50,252 bases of DNA from an uncultured Acetatifactor sp. (GCA_910585015.1 CAJUCT010000016.1:1-50252); one strand, 5' to 3'. Numbered from the stretch's first letter, positions 8,113-16,545 are shown. The notes: generated from the sequence alone by a model not told the origin. Program-made: numbers and translations.

Positions 8113-9603
8113 TTATTGTAACTTTAAAAAACGCTTTACCGTATCCGGCATCTCGTACACTTCGCAGATATTGTCATGCAGCACCGGAGCGCTGCGGATC
8201 TCCTCAATCGCCGCAGGAACCGCCACATTGGCGATCCTGGAAAGTTCATCCACCAGTTCAAAGTCCGTCATACTATCATACTTGTGGTCGATGGCATTCA
8301 TAACGCTTCTGGTGAACTTAAAGGGACTGGCTGTGGAAGCAATTATCGTAGGGGTACGATCCCCTGTCTCCTGCACATATTTTCCGTAGACGGTCGCCGC
8401 CACCGCGGTATGGGGGTCAATCACATAACCACAGGACCCGTAGATCCGACGGATGGTCGCCGCCGTCTCCTCCTCGGCGGCATAGCCCCCATAGAAATCC
8501 TGGAGTTTTTCCTGCATCTTTTCCGTGATCTCATATCTGCCCTGTCCGCCCAAGGCGGTCATCAGCCGGGCATTTTCCTCCGGATCATCGCCCGCGATGC
8601 GGTAGATCAGCCGCTCCAAATTGCTGGAGATCAGAATATCCATGGAGGGAGAACTGGTCAGTATAAACTCCCTGTTGCGGTCATAGACGCCGGTGCAGAA
8701 AAAGTCATACAGCACCTTATTCTCATTGGAGGCGCAGATCAGTCTGTCGATGGGCAGCCCCATGTTTTTGGCATAGTATGCCGCCAGAATATTGCCGAAG
8801 TTGCCTGTGGGCACCGTCACATTGATCCGCTGCCCCGCCTCTATCTTGCCCTCCGCCAATAGCCGGGCATAGGCATATACATAATACACAATCTGAGGCA
8901 CCAGCCGCCCGATGTTGATGGAGTTGGCTGAGGAGAACTGAAAGCCCTGTCCCGCCATCTCCGTGGTCAGCTGCCTATCCGAGAAAATCTTTTTCACACC
9001 GGTCTGGGCATCGTCAAAATTCCCGTGAATCCCCACCACAAAAGTATTTTCCCCTCTCTGGGTCACCATCTGTTTTTCCTGGATGGGACTTACGCCGTTC
9101 TTGGGGTAAAATACCACGATGCGGGTTCCCTCCACACCTGCAAAGCCTGCCAACGCCGCCTTACCCGTGTCCCCGGAAGTGGCTGTCAAAATCACTATCT
9201 CATTTGCAATATGGTTCTTCTTCGCAGAGGTGGTCAGCAGATGGGGCAGGATGGATAATGCCATATCTTTGAATGCGATGGTCGCACCGTGAAACAGTTC
9301 AAGAAAATAAGCGCCCTCCGCCTCCGCCAGAGGCGCGATAACTTCCGTGTCAAATTTCTTGTCATATGCCTTGGCAATACAGTTTTTCAACTCCTCCTCC
9401 GAAAAGTCCGTCAAGTAGAGCTTCATCACCTCATATGCAATCTCCTGGTAGCTCATGACTGCCAACTCTTTCAGACTCTTGTCCAGAGCAGGAATGTGAT
9501 CCGGTACAAACAAACCGCCGTCCTCTGTCAGTCCCTTCAATATCGCCATGGAGGCACTCACCGGCTCCTGGCGGCTCCTGGTACTTTTATATAACACTTC
9601 CAT
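8113..9603 (-). CDS. thrC: threonine synthase
   Basis: PLP enzyme that converts O-phosphohomoserine to threonine, the last step of threonine synthesis. It is 496 residues, the length of the long ThrC form. The PLP-binding lysine lies in HGATIAFKDMAL (Lys112), and the phosphate-binding stretch TATSGDTGKAAL is intact. Start: the ATG at 9603 follows AGGAGG at ideal spacing. The frame stays open upstream, but that is leader sequence. No other threonine gene is adjacent. A promoter and a long structured leader precede it, suggesting post-initiation control. Confidence 0.95.
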   Translation of the reverse strand: MEVLYKSTRSRQEPVSASMAILKGLTEDGGLFVPDHIPALDKSLKELAVMSYQEIAYEVMKLYLTDFSEEELKNCIAKAYDKKFDTEVIAPLAEAEGAYFLELFHGATIAFKDMALSILPHLLTTSAKKNHIANEIVILTATSGDTGKAALAGFAGVEGTRIVVFYPKNGVSPIQEKQMVTQRGENTFVVGIHGNFDDAQTGVKKIFSDRQLTTEMAGQGFQFSSANSINIGRLVPQIVYYVYAYARLLAEGKIEAGQRINVTVPTGNFGNILAAYYAKNMGLPIDRLICASNENKVLYDFFCTGVYDRNREFILTSSPSMDILISSNLERLIYRIAGDDPEENARLMTALGGQGRYEITEKMQEKLQDFYGGYAAEEETAATIRRIYGSCGYVIDPHTAVAATVYGKYVQETGDRTPTIIASTASPFKFTRSVMNAIDHKYDSMTDFELVDELSRIANVAVPAAIEEIRSAPVLHDNICEVYEMPDTVKRFLKLQ

Positions 9604-9647
9604 CTTTAATCCTCCTAATTTAAATCGCTGCGTGATGACACTATAAG

Positions 9648-9789
9648 GGTGAAGTCCCTTCGGTACACACATGGGAGAGGTATCTTTCATTCATAAAAGA
9701 TCTCATGAAAGACACTCCTGTGTGCCTTCGCGACTTCACCTGTCCAGCCGAAAATTTCCATTAAAGCTGTTGACATTTCCTGGCTGGAC
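9648..9789 (-). promoter_or_regulatory. structured thrC leader with two long hairpins
   Basis: In the thrC 5' leader, GGTGAAGTC (9648-9656) pairs with GACTTCACC (9732-9740). Inside, TGTGTG/CACACA and CTTTCAT/ATGAAAG pair again, giving a nested arm of about 90 bases. A second hairpin has arms GTCCAGCC (9742-9749) and GGCTGGAC (9782-9789). I looked for the T-box GGGTGG..ACCGCG signature and do not see it. A family-B-like word, GCGGAACTCT, lies next to the second hairpin, so this may be a decayed repeat rather than a riboswitch. Confidence 0.55.
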
Positions 9790-9830
9790 TATCAAGAGTT
9801 CCGCATTCTTCGCTTCTCAACATAGGAGTG

Positions 9831-9859
9831 ATTATAGCATAAAATCCCTTTCCATGCAA
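9831..9859 (-). promoter_or_regulatory. thrC promoter
   Basis: On the minus strand TTGCAT (-35) and TATAAT (-10) are separated by 17 bases, with a TGC extension before the -10. It lies just past the stop of the SleB-type hydrolase gene. Transcripts from here would carry a leader of about 220 bases before thrC. Confidence 0.75.
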
Positions 9860-9862
9860 TGA

Positions 9863-10483
9863 CTAAAAGAAGAACTCATGGCGTCCGTGTTTGAACAGGA
9901 AGGTCAGACAGCGGTCAAACCAGCGCATACTGTCGCTGCACGCGTATCTTCTGGAAGCAAAGTACAAAGCGCCCTGGGAGATATCTTCCCCCTCTATGGC
10001 CCGCTGTACCGCGGCAATTGTCTCCTCACTGACCTCCACCTTCCATATACGCCCGGAGGCCACCGGCGAGAACTGGGTAACCCTGCCGTTTCGCTGCATT
10101 ACCACCTCCTTCACCGTATTGGGAAAAGCTTCGCTGTTCATCCGGTTCAGCACCACATTAGCCACCAGAAGTTTACCATCCTCGTCCTCTCCTCCAGCCT
10201 CCGCCTCCACAATCCGCAGCAATATATCATAATCCTCCTCCCCCAGTTCATAAGCCAGAGGCTTCTCCAGTGTGCCGTAATCAACCACCCGCTGCCCCGA
10301 CGCCGCCATGTCGGCCACTCCCATGGCGCTGCTGCTCTCGTCCGACACCAGAGCCCGATCCAGGACTGCGCATTCCACCGGCTCACCCAGCTGCATACTG
10401 TCGCCAATAACTGCAATACAGACATACCCTGCCAAAAATAACATATGTACCAGAACAATCACTCCCAACGCTTTCTTATACAT
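9863..10483 (-). CDS. cell-wall hydrolase, SleB-type
   Basis: A 206-residue exported protein. The N-terminus (about 6-26) is a signal or anchor helix. The C-terminal domain (about 80-200) resembles the SleB/Hydrolase_2 family of muramidase or lytic enzymes. It contains the conserved start RIVEAEAGGE, then ANVVLNR, FSPV and ALYF. Such enzymes open peptidoglycan, in spore formers often during germination. It lacks the N-terminal peptidoglycan-binding domain of true SleB, so a vegetative or mother-cell role is possible. The ATG follows GAGGAGAG. The thrC promoter begins right after its stop codon. Confidence 0.85.
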   Translation of the reverse strand: MYKKALGVIVLVHMLFLAGYVCIAVIGDSMQLGEPVECAVLDRALVSDESSSAMGVADMAASGQRVVDYGTLEKPLAYELGEEDYDILLRIVEAEAGGEDEDGKLLVANVVLNRMNSEAFPNTVKEVVMQRNGRVTQFSPVASGRIWKVEVSEETIAAVQRAIEGEDISQGALYFASRRYACSDSMRWFDRCLTFLFKHGRHEFFF

Positions 10484-10501
10484 AGGACTCTCCTCTCACT
10501 T

Positions 10502-10668
10502 AATTCCACTATTAGGCGATTGCGAAACGTTCTCCGCAAGTGACGTGGCTGGTCAATATATACAAAAACGGGCTCCGATGCAGTGGCAAGTCGCCCTTAT
10601 TTTGTATATATTGCCCATTCCCTGTTCCAGAAAAGAGGCGTTCCGCAAACGTCTAAATTCCACTATTA
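10502..10668. mobile_element. palindromic MITE-like insertion with 13-bp flanking direct repeat
   Basis: AATTCCACTATTA occurs at 10502-10514 and again at 10656-10668. Between them is an imperfect palindrome of about 140 bases. Its outer arms are GCGATTGCGAAACG and CGTTCCGCAAACGT, and its inner 14-bp perfect arms are CAATATATACAAAA (10554-10567) and TTTTGTATATATTG (10600-10613). A palindrome bounded by a direct repeat is what a non-autonomous insertion with target duplication would leave. No transposase is nearby. The rest of the gap between the SleB-type gene and the MBOAT gene holds only the promoter described below. Confidence 0.65.
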
Positions 10669-10696
10669 TAAGTTTATACAGCAAGTCCTAAAAATA

Positions 10697-10725
10697 TTGC
10701 TAAGAAGTAAAAAATATGCTAAAAT
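10697..10725 (+). promoter_or_regulatory. promoter of the MBOAT/AlgJ-like pair
   Basis: TTGCTA and TAAAAT are separated by 17 bases, with TGC just before the -10. The region is AT-rich. The start codon of the MBOAT gene is about 80 bases downstream. Confidence 0.6.
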
Positions 10726-10804
10726 ATTTTAAATTTGTGTTCAAAATATATAGAGTAACTGCAGGGGTTCTGCGAAGCTTGCACTTTATATGGGAGGTAA
10801 TTAC

Positions 10805-12271
10805 ATGCTGTTTAGTTCCATGATTTTTCTCTGGGTGTTTTTGCCCTTTGTGATAACCGGCAACGCCCTTTTGACATGGCTTCCGTTCTTCAGCGAAAAG
10901 CGAAGGATACGGTATAAGAATCTCTTCCTCCTGGCCTGCAGTCTGTTCTTTTACGCCTGGGGCGGCATCTCCTATATTTTGATTATGCTGGGAGTCATTC
11001 TCCTGGATTTCTCAGGCGCGTACCTGCTGTCCAGGCAAAAAGGCAAAAGCAGAAAAGCCATATTGGCGATCACTGTCATTTTAAACCTGCTGATCCTGTT
11101 TTTCTTTAAATATTTCAATATGCTGGTAGCCATGATCGAGACGGTTATGGCCTTTCGCGGAAATATGCTGCAAAGAAGTTTCTTGTCGGAATTTTTCTCC
11201 CTGCAGGGAACAGGGGCGCTGCAGATTGCAAAGATCGTACTGCCCATCGGCATCTCCTTCTTCACCTTCCAGGCAATGTCCTATGTGGTGGATGTCTACA
11301 GGGACACGGTTCCCCCTCAGACCAATATACTGGATTTTGCCCTGTATATCTCTCTGTTTCCCCAGCTGATCGCCGGACCTATTGTGCAGTACAGCGATAT
11401 TGCCAAGGAGTTGCAGCATCGAAAAGAATCCATGGAAGGCTTTCTGTACGGGGTAAAACGCTTCTGCTATGGAATGGGAAAAAAAGTGCTGATTGCCAAC
11501 ACCCTGGGAAATGTAGCCGACCAGATCTGGGCGCTGGAAATCAATCAGCTGGGGGCGGCACTGGCATGGCTGGGTATGATTTCCTATACCTTCCAGATCT
11601 ATTACGATTTCTCCGGCTACTCCGACATGGCCATCGGGCTGGGCAGTATGCTGGGGTTCCACTGGAAGGAAAACTTCGACTACCCCTACACCTCCCTGTC
11701 CATCCAGGAGTTCTGGCGCAGATGGCATATCTCTCTGTCCTCCTGGTTCAAAAATTATGTGTATATCCCCCTGGGCGGCAATCGAAAGGGCCAGGCCAAG
11801 ACCTGCCGAAACCTGCTGTTTGTATTCCTGCTCACCGGGATCTGGCACGGAGCAAATTTCACTTTTATCATATGGGGGCTGATGTATGCCGTCCTCCTGG
11901 TTGCGGAGCGGTTGTTCCTGGGCCGGCTGCTGCAAAAAAATCCGCTGAAAATTTTGAACTGGGCTTACACCATGTTCTTTGTTATGACAGGGTGGGTATT
12001 CTTCCGCTCGGATAATCTGGTGGTGGCCAAACGCTACCTGGGCCAGTTGTTTTCCTTTGGAACCTCCCAGTACAGCGTACTCTCCTACCTGTCCATGCAA
12101 GTGCTGCTGGCGCTTTTCTTTGGTCTTCTGGGAGCCGGATTTTTGCAGAGGGCCGTCAAGAAGACCACAAAAATATTTGACTCCTTCGCGCTCCAGATGG
12201 CCGTCCTGGCTGTCAGTATATTATGGGTGATCGCCGGGACCTACAATCCCTTTATCTATTTCCAATTTTGA
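10805..12271 (+). CDS. MBOAT-family O-acyltransferase (AlgI/DltB-like)
   Basis: About 488 residues with ten or more membrane helices. It belongs to the membrane-bound O-acyltransferases that carry acyl groups across the membrane onto surface polymers. The family segments EFWRRWHISLSSW, YVYIPLGG and TGIWHGAN are present; the His in the last is the usual catalytic one. It starts at the ATG after GGGAGGTAATTAC; an ATG five codons earlier lacks this signal. The next gene encodes an AlgJ-like partner, so the pair probably O-acetylates an exported polysaccharide, teichoic acid or peptidoglycan. The substrate cannot be told. No D-alanine ligase (dltA) or carrier gene is near. Confidence 0.9.
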   Translation: MLFSSMIFLWVFLPFVITGNALLTWLPFFSEKRRIRYKNLFLLACSLFFYAWGGISYILIMLGVILLDFSGAYLLSRQKGKSRKAILAITVILNLLILFFFKYFNMLVAMIETVMAFRGNMLQRSFLSEFFSLQGTGALQIAKIVLPIGISFFTFQAMSYVVDVYRDTVPPQTNILDFALYISLFPQLIAGPIVQYSDIAKELQHRKESMEGFLYGVKRFCYGMGKKVLIANTLGNVADQIWALEINQLGAALAWLGMISYTFQIYYDFSGYSDMAIGLGSMLGFHWKENFDYPYTSLSIQEFWRRWHISLSSWFKNYVYIPLGGNRKGQAKTCRNLLFVFLLTGIWHGANFTFIIWGLMYAVLLVAERLFLGRLLQKNPLKILNWAYTMFFVMTGWVFFRSDNLVVAKRYLGQLFSFGTSQYSVLSYLSMQVLLALFFGLLGAGFLQRAVKKTTKIFDSFALQMAVLAVSILWVIAGTYNPFIYFQF

Positions 12272-12290
12272 TGGAAACCAATATTTTAAT

Positions 12291-12490
12291 GCCCGCTGTA
12301 GCGGGCAGACGGGAGTTGGGCGAAATTTTCGCCATCTTGATTTTAATGCCCGCTATAGCGGGCAGACGGGAGTTGGGGCGAAGTTTTCGCCATCTTGATT
12401 TTAATGCCCGCTATAGCGGGCAGACGGGAGTTGGGGCGAAGTTTTCGCCATCTTGATTTTAATGCCCGCTATAGCGGGCAGACGGGAGTT
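12291..12490 (+). repeat. 58-bp tandem repeat with twin mini-hairpins, 3.5 copies
   Basis: Units start at 12291, 12348, 12406 and 12464; the last is partial. Each full unit has a perfect palindrome GCCCGCTATAGCGGGC, the word GACGGGAGTT and a second hairpin GGCGAAGTTTTCGCC. The first unit has GTA for ATA and is one base shorter. The last partial unit ends in the GGGAG that serves the downstream gene. The unit is not a multiple of three and holds short open frames that I treat as noise. Confidence 0.9.
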
Positions 12491-12493
12491 TGT

Positions 12494-13717
12494 GTGAAGA
12501 AAACAGAACAAATAATCAAAATCAGCCTATTTATGGGAATGCTGCTCTTGCCCCCCCTGCTCTGGTACGGAATCCGGATTTTCAGTCCCCAGACCTACCA
12601 GAAGCTGGATTATGACCTGGGGGAAAAAACAAATGTAGAGTTTCCGGAGGAATTTCATATAGAGAACTACACGCAGCAGCTGGAAGCATACTATAACGAC
12701 AACGCCCCCTTCCGCAGCACATTGATCTCCTGGCATCATAAACTCTCCGGCGCTTTGGAGAGAGTATATGGGGACCACCTGCAGGGAAGGCTCACCCGGC
12801 TGATCTACGGGCCGGACAGCGCTGATTTCCTCGCCCCCCAGATCGTGGGTAACATTGTGCTGCTGGGGAGAGAAAACTGGCTGTTCTATGCCGGGGATGA
12901 CAGTATCTCCTATTACAGGGGCACCAACGTCCTGGAGCAGGAACAGATGGCAGAACGTCTGGATTTGATGGTACGGCTGCAGGAACTGTGCAATGACAGG
13001 GGCATTCAGCTGCAATTCATAATCCTGCCCAACAAGGAGCAGGTATATGCGGAGTATATGCCCTCCTATGTGATCGAGGACAACTACAGGCGCACGGATC
13101 GATTCGTGGATTATATAAAAGAGCATTCCGATGTGCCTATCATTTATCCCTTACAGGAATTGCAGCAGGCCGCAAGCAATTGGCAGATATATCACCAATA
13201 TGATACTCACTGGAACCATGCCGGATCCTATATTGGCACCCAGGCCCTGTATGAGGCCCTGGGACTGCCCACCAGCAACCTGCAGGATCTGGAGGTGTCC
13301 CGGTGCGCCGCCACCACCAGCGATCTGCTGATTCTCGGGGGGCTGGATGTCTCCCAATATCCTGCGGAGCAGGATTATGCCATCAATTACAGACCGGAGG
13401 TCACTCTCACGGAAGTCCAGGGCGACCTCCAGCCCATGAGCATCTACTCCGCCCGTTCCGACTGCGGGAACAATACGGAATTTGTGCTGATCGGAGATTC
13501 CTTCCGATGCTTTATGATTGACTATCTGGCAAAGGATTTTTCTCACTGCGTCATAACATATAGAGAGACCTCAGACAACAGCACAGATTATCCGGAGGAT
13601 GTAGTCGAGAGCATCCGAAATGCCGATATTCTGGTTATGGAAGCGGTGGAACGCTACGACAATAAACTGTTCCCCGCCATCGAAAAAGTGATCGAGATAT
13701 TACAGACAGCTGAATAG
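12494..13717 (+). CDS. AlgJ/AlgX-like O-acetyltransferase partner (SGNH fold)
   Basis: About 407 residues with an N-terminal membrane anchor (about 8-26). The exported domain resembles the AlgJ/AlgX/DltD-like SGNH hydrolase fold. It contains NWLFY, the stretch YDTHWNHAGSYIG (catalytic Asp/His signature of this group) and a GDSF box near residue 335. It likely receives acyl groups from the MBOAT partner and transfers them to the polymer outside. I start at GTG 12494, five bases after GGGAG. The frame stays open upstream, but there it translates the tandem repeat, so a longer annotation would be wrong. Confidence 0.85.
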   Translation: MKKTEQIIKISLFMGMLLLPPLLWYGIRIFSPQTYQKLDYDLGEKTNVEFPEEFHIENYTQQLEAYYNDNAPFRSTLISWHHKLSGALERVYGDHLQGRLTRLIYGPDSADFLAPQIVGNIVLLGRENWLFYAGDDSISYYRGTNVLEQEQMAERLDLMVRLQELCNDRGIQLQFIILPNKEQVYAEYMPSYVIEDNYRRTDRFVDYIKEHSDVPIIYPLQELQQAASNWQIYHQYDTHWNHAGSYIGTQALYEALGLPTSNLQDLEVSRCAATTSDLLILGGLDVSQYPAEQDYAINYRPEVTLTEVQGDLQPMSIYSARSDCGNNTEFVLIGDSFRCFMIDYLAKDFSHCVITYRETSDNSTDYPEDVVESIRNADILVMEAVERYDNKLFPAIEKVIEILQTAE

Positions 13718-13748
13718 GATTTTTGCAGAGACGAAAAGGCGGGACATA

Positions 13749-14555
13749 ATGGCAGACACAGCTCATATGGGGGGAGTATATCAGGCTACAAAGAAAAACG
13801 GGGAGGTTTACTATCGCTCCTCCCTCACCTACCGGCGCAGGCATATCAGCCTGGGCAGTTATTCGGACGCACTGCTGGCGCACCTGGCCTACCGCACTGC
13901 TTCCCGGCTGATTGCGGAGGAGTCGCCTCTGACCTTGGATGACTATCGCCCCACATCCGTCCTGGGCTTTGAAAAATGGGTTGTACTGCTGAACTTCCGG
14001 GACAACGGTATTTATCTGGGAACCCCTATCTATATCCGCCCCCGCTTTTTTTACTACTATATGTCGCCCAACCATGTGCTGAAATTTGACACCGACGACC
14101 TTTTCTACTATGCCTCCCACAAGATCATGCGCAGGGGCGGCCACTATTTCGTGGCGGATTATGGAATGCAGGTCAATATCGCCTCCCGCTATGGCATCAA
14201 AAACTATGCCGTACAAGGCGTAGATTACGATTTTTTAAACGGTGACCAAACGGATTTCCGCAGGGAAAACCTGATTATACGCAATACCTACCACGGAGTC
14301 CGCACCGTCACGGACAAGGGAAGCTGTCGCTACAGCGTCCGCATCCATGTGAACGGTTATTACAAAGTCGGGATTTATGATACTGTCACAGAAGCGGCCA
14401 TCGCCTACAACAAAGCCGCCGATATTCTGGAAAAAAACGGACTTCGCAAGAATTTTCTCCGCAACTATGTGGAGGGAATCTCTCCCACCGCCTATGCGGA
14501 AATCTATTCTGCGCTGTCCGTTTCCTCAAAAATCGTTCACTATTTTTCCGAGTAA
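13749..14555 (+). CDS. AP2-domain protein with HNH-like core
   Basis: A 268-residue protein with two AP2-like DNA-binding modules, at about 8-52 (GVYQATKKNG..., LGSYSDALLAHLAY) and 183-230 (GVRTVTDKG..., GIYDTVTEAAIAYNKAA). Between them, residues 138-178 hold VDYDFLNGDQTDFRRENL, which looks like the VDHxNGDxxDNRxENL core of phage and homing HNH nucleases with the catalytic His replaced by Tyr. It could be a domesticated homing endonuclease that now only binds DNA. It follows the AlgJ-like gene by 31 bases. The start ATG has a weak GGCGGG. Its 3' end overlaps the convergent lysozyme gene by 16 bases. Confidence 0.75.
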   Translation: MADTAHMGGVYQATKKNGEVYYRSSLTYRRRHISLGSYSDALLAHLAYRTASRLIAEESPLTLDDYRPTSVLGFEKWVVLLNFRDNGIYLGTPIYIRPRFFYYYMSPNHVLKFDTDDLFYYASHKIMRRGGHYFVADYGMQVNIASRYGIKNYAVQGVDYDFLNGDQTDFRRENLIIRNTYHGVRTVTDKGSCRYSVRIHVNGYYKVGIYDTVTEAAIAYNKAADILEKNGLRKNFLRNYVEGISPTAYAEIYSALSVSSKIVHYFSE

Positions 14556-15628
14556 TCTATAAAACTGATATTCAGGTTGGCATTGCCGGAGATCCCGTCT
14601 ATGGATGCCTGTCTGTCATACTGCCACATGCTGAAGCGATAGGGATAGTCCGGCACATCCTCCTGCTGGGACAGCCATATGTCATAACCCGTAAGCTTGG
14701 ACAAGTCAACCTGCTTAAGCAGCCAGTACTTATCCCCATAAAGCATGGGCTCATACCCGCCAAACCGAATAGTATCCAGAAATGCCTTGGCAATCGTAGT
14801 CTTTTCCGCCCTGCTCAGAGCCTCTACCCGGCAGGTGTCATTGTCTATATACTCCATGTCAAAAGCGATGGGATACTTGACCGTGTAGCCCTGCAGCTGC
14901 TGTATTACTACCAGCGCCTCCTCGATGGCCTCCGCCTCGGTTATGGCCTGAGAGAAAAAATACAGTCCGATCTCCAGCTTTGCATCTGAGGCCCTCTTAA
15001 TGTTGTCGGAAAAGTATTCGTCTATCACCAGCTGGCCGCTGCTGTAACCTCGGGCGCCCACCCGCAGCATCACAAAGTCCACGCCCGCCTTTTTCAGCTT
15101 ATTGTAGTCCACATACCCCTCCGCCTTGGAGATATCCACCCCCACGAAAGACACCTGTCTGCCGTCCTCATAATATTTCATCAGATCCGACTGACAGACC
15201 AGCTGCGTAAAATCATATTCATGTTTGGGCAGGTAGGGACTGATCAGCACCCACTCTTCTCTCCCATCCCTATCCACCACCAGCGTATGCTTGCCGTCTG
15301 TGGCGGGATCATTTTCCTGAGGCTTTGGCGTTTCCTGCGCCGCCTCCGGCTCCGGAGTCTCCACAGGGTACACATCCCAAAAGTCAAGGTCATCCGGGGT
15401 CAGGGTGCTGTCGCCGATCAGATCGGCGGTATCCGGGTAGCTTTCCGCCACCGTACCCGCCACCGGCCCAGGCTGCACGTTTGTATGCCGCCTGGGAGGA
15501 TTCTGCTTGTGGTTGATATAGAGCACTACCAACAGGATGACCAGCACAAACATGCTGACCGCCACAATGGTAGAGACAATCGTAGGCGTCATTCCTGACT
15601 TATCTTTGTTATCATCAGGCAGTTTCAT
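14540..15628 (-). CDS. GH25 lysozyme-like muramidase, membrane anchored
   Basis: A 362-residue protein. It has an N-terminal anchor helix (about 17-37) and a Pro/Glu/Thr-rich spacer (about 45-115). The C-terminal glycoside hydrolase family 25 domain (about 158-360) shows GVDISKAEG (Asp165) and AFDMEY (Asp257, Glu259), the expected catalytic set. It would cleave the MurNAc-GlcNAc bond of peptidoglycan outside the cell. The ATG follows AGAGGAATGTAAG. It lies downstream of the rnf operon across 108 bases that contain a perfect palindrome. It may remodel the same wall that the neighbouring acetyltransferase pair modifies, which is inference. Confidence 0.9.
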   Translation of the reverse strand: MKLPDDNKDKSGMTPTIVSTIVAVSMFVLVILLVVLYINHKQNPPRRHTNVQPGPVAGTVAESYPDTADLIGDSTLTPDDLDFWDVYPVETPEPEAAQETPKPQENDPATDGKHTLVVDRDGREEWVLISPYLPKHEYDFTQLVCQSDLMKYYEDGRQVSFVGVDISKAEGYVDYNKLKKAGVDFVMLRVGARGYSSGQLVIDEYFSDNIKRASDAKLEIGLYFFSQAITEAEAIEEALVVIQQLQGYTVKYPIAFDMEYIDNDTCRVEALSRAEKTTIAKAFLDTIRFGGYEPMLYGDKYWLLKQVDLSKLTGYDIWLSQQEDVPDYPYRFSMWQYDRQASIDGISGNANLNISFIDYSEK

Positions 15629-15654
15629 CTTACATTCCTCTTCCCAGCATAACT

Positions 15655-15678
15655 GGAATTTGGCTTAAGCCAAATTCC
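15655..15678. other. 24-bp perfect palindrome between rnfB and the lysozyme gene
   Basis: GGAATTTGGC and GCCAAATTCC face each other around TTAA. It could form a stem of ten pairs after the rnf operon. No T-run follows on the minus strand, so it is not a classical terminator; it may be an operator or a processing stem. Confidence 0.6.
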
Positions 15679-15736
15679 CGCTCACTGTAATATTGCTTAA
15701 AAAATTACCATTCACCAAACAGTCAGCCACTGCAGG

Positions 15737-16534
15737 CTACTCATTGATAATAATGGCCTTCTTGGGACATTTCTCCATACAGGCCCCGCAGGCCACGCAT
15801 TTCTCATGGTCGATAACGGCATGGAAATTCTCCACTCTGACCGCATCCGCAGGACAGGCTTTGACACAGAGACTACAACCGATGCACCCTGTGGTACATG
15901 CTTTCATAGTCACCGGCCCTTTGTCCGTCGAACTGCAGGCCACCACCTCTCTGGCGTCGGCAGGAATCAGGGAGATCAAGTGCTTGGGACATATGGCGAC
16001 ACATTTTCCGCAAGCTTTACATTTCTGCTTATCCACCTTGGCCACTCCGTTCACGATATGGATGGCATCAAAGGGACAAGCCTTCACGCATGTGCCATAC
16101 CCCAGACAGCCGCTGTTGCAGGACTTGGGGCCGCCGTTTGGCACAAAGGGCAGCATCCGGCAGTCCTCCACGCCGCTGTATTTATAATCCTGACTGGTCT
16201 TATCGCAATCCCCCTGACAGTGGACAAAAGCCACCATAGGCGTCATGGTCTCTGCCTCGACCCCCATGATCCGGGCCACCTGCGCCCCCACCTTGTCGCC
16301 TCCCACAGGACAGGCATTCACCGGAGCCTCCCCCTTGGCTATAGCCGCCGCCAGGCCGGAACAACCCGCATAGCCGCAGCCGCCACAGTTATTACCAGGC
16401 AGCACACCCAGCACCGCTTCCTCCCTGGGATCCACTTCCACCTTGAATTTGATACCGGCAACACCCAGAAACAACCCAATGAAGATTCCGATTGCCCCCA
16501 CGATGCCTGCCGCAATAAGGATTCCTGTAATCAT
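15737..16534 (-). CDS. rnfB: Rnf complex subunit B (iron-sulfur)
   Basis: 265 residues. An N-terminal membrane helix (about 3-27) is followed by the Fe-S domain CGGCGYAGC with Cys50, 53, 58 and 75, then several ferredoxin-type CxxCxxC...CP clusters. RnfB is thought to accept electrons from reduced ferredoxin at the cytoplasmic face and pass them into the complex. The C-terminal three ferredoxin motifs (GTCVKACP, CGKCVAICP, CSLCVKACP) and a last CGACMEKCP are intact. It is the last gene of rnfCDGEAB, 11 bases after rnfA, with AGGAGGT before the ATG. Confidence 0.96.
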   Translation of the reverse strand: MITGILIAAGIVGAIGIFIGLFLGVAGIKFKVEVDPREEAVLGVLPGNNCGGCGYAGCSGLAAAIAKGEAPVNACPVGGDKVGAQVARIMGVEAETMTPMVAFVHCQGDCDKTSQDYKYSGVEDCRMLPFVPNGGPKSCNSGCLGYGTCVKACPFDAIHIVNGVAKVDKQKCKACGKCVAICPKHLISLIPADAREVVACSSTDKGPVTMKACTTGCIGCSLCVKACPADAVRVENFHAVIDHEKCVACGACMEKCPKKAIIINE

Positions 16535-16545
16535 ATCCTAACCTC

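Noticed and set aside
9604..9862. T-box riboswitch upstream of thrC
   Set aside because: The GGGTGG..ACCGCG antiterminator signature and a T-run terminator before the start codon are not visible.
12291..12490. CRISPR array
   Set aside because: The repeats are direct tandem copies without variable spacers, and no cas gene is near.
12223..12496. Open frames through the 58-bp repeat and a longer start for the AlgJ-like protein
   Set aside because: They translate the repeat; the best start signal is the GTG at 12494 after GGGAG.
15655..15678. Terminator of the rnf operon
   Set aside because: The palindrome is perfect, but no T-run follows on the minus strand, so I list it only as a palindrome.
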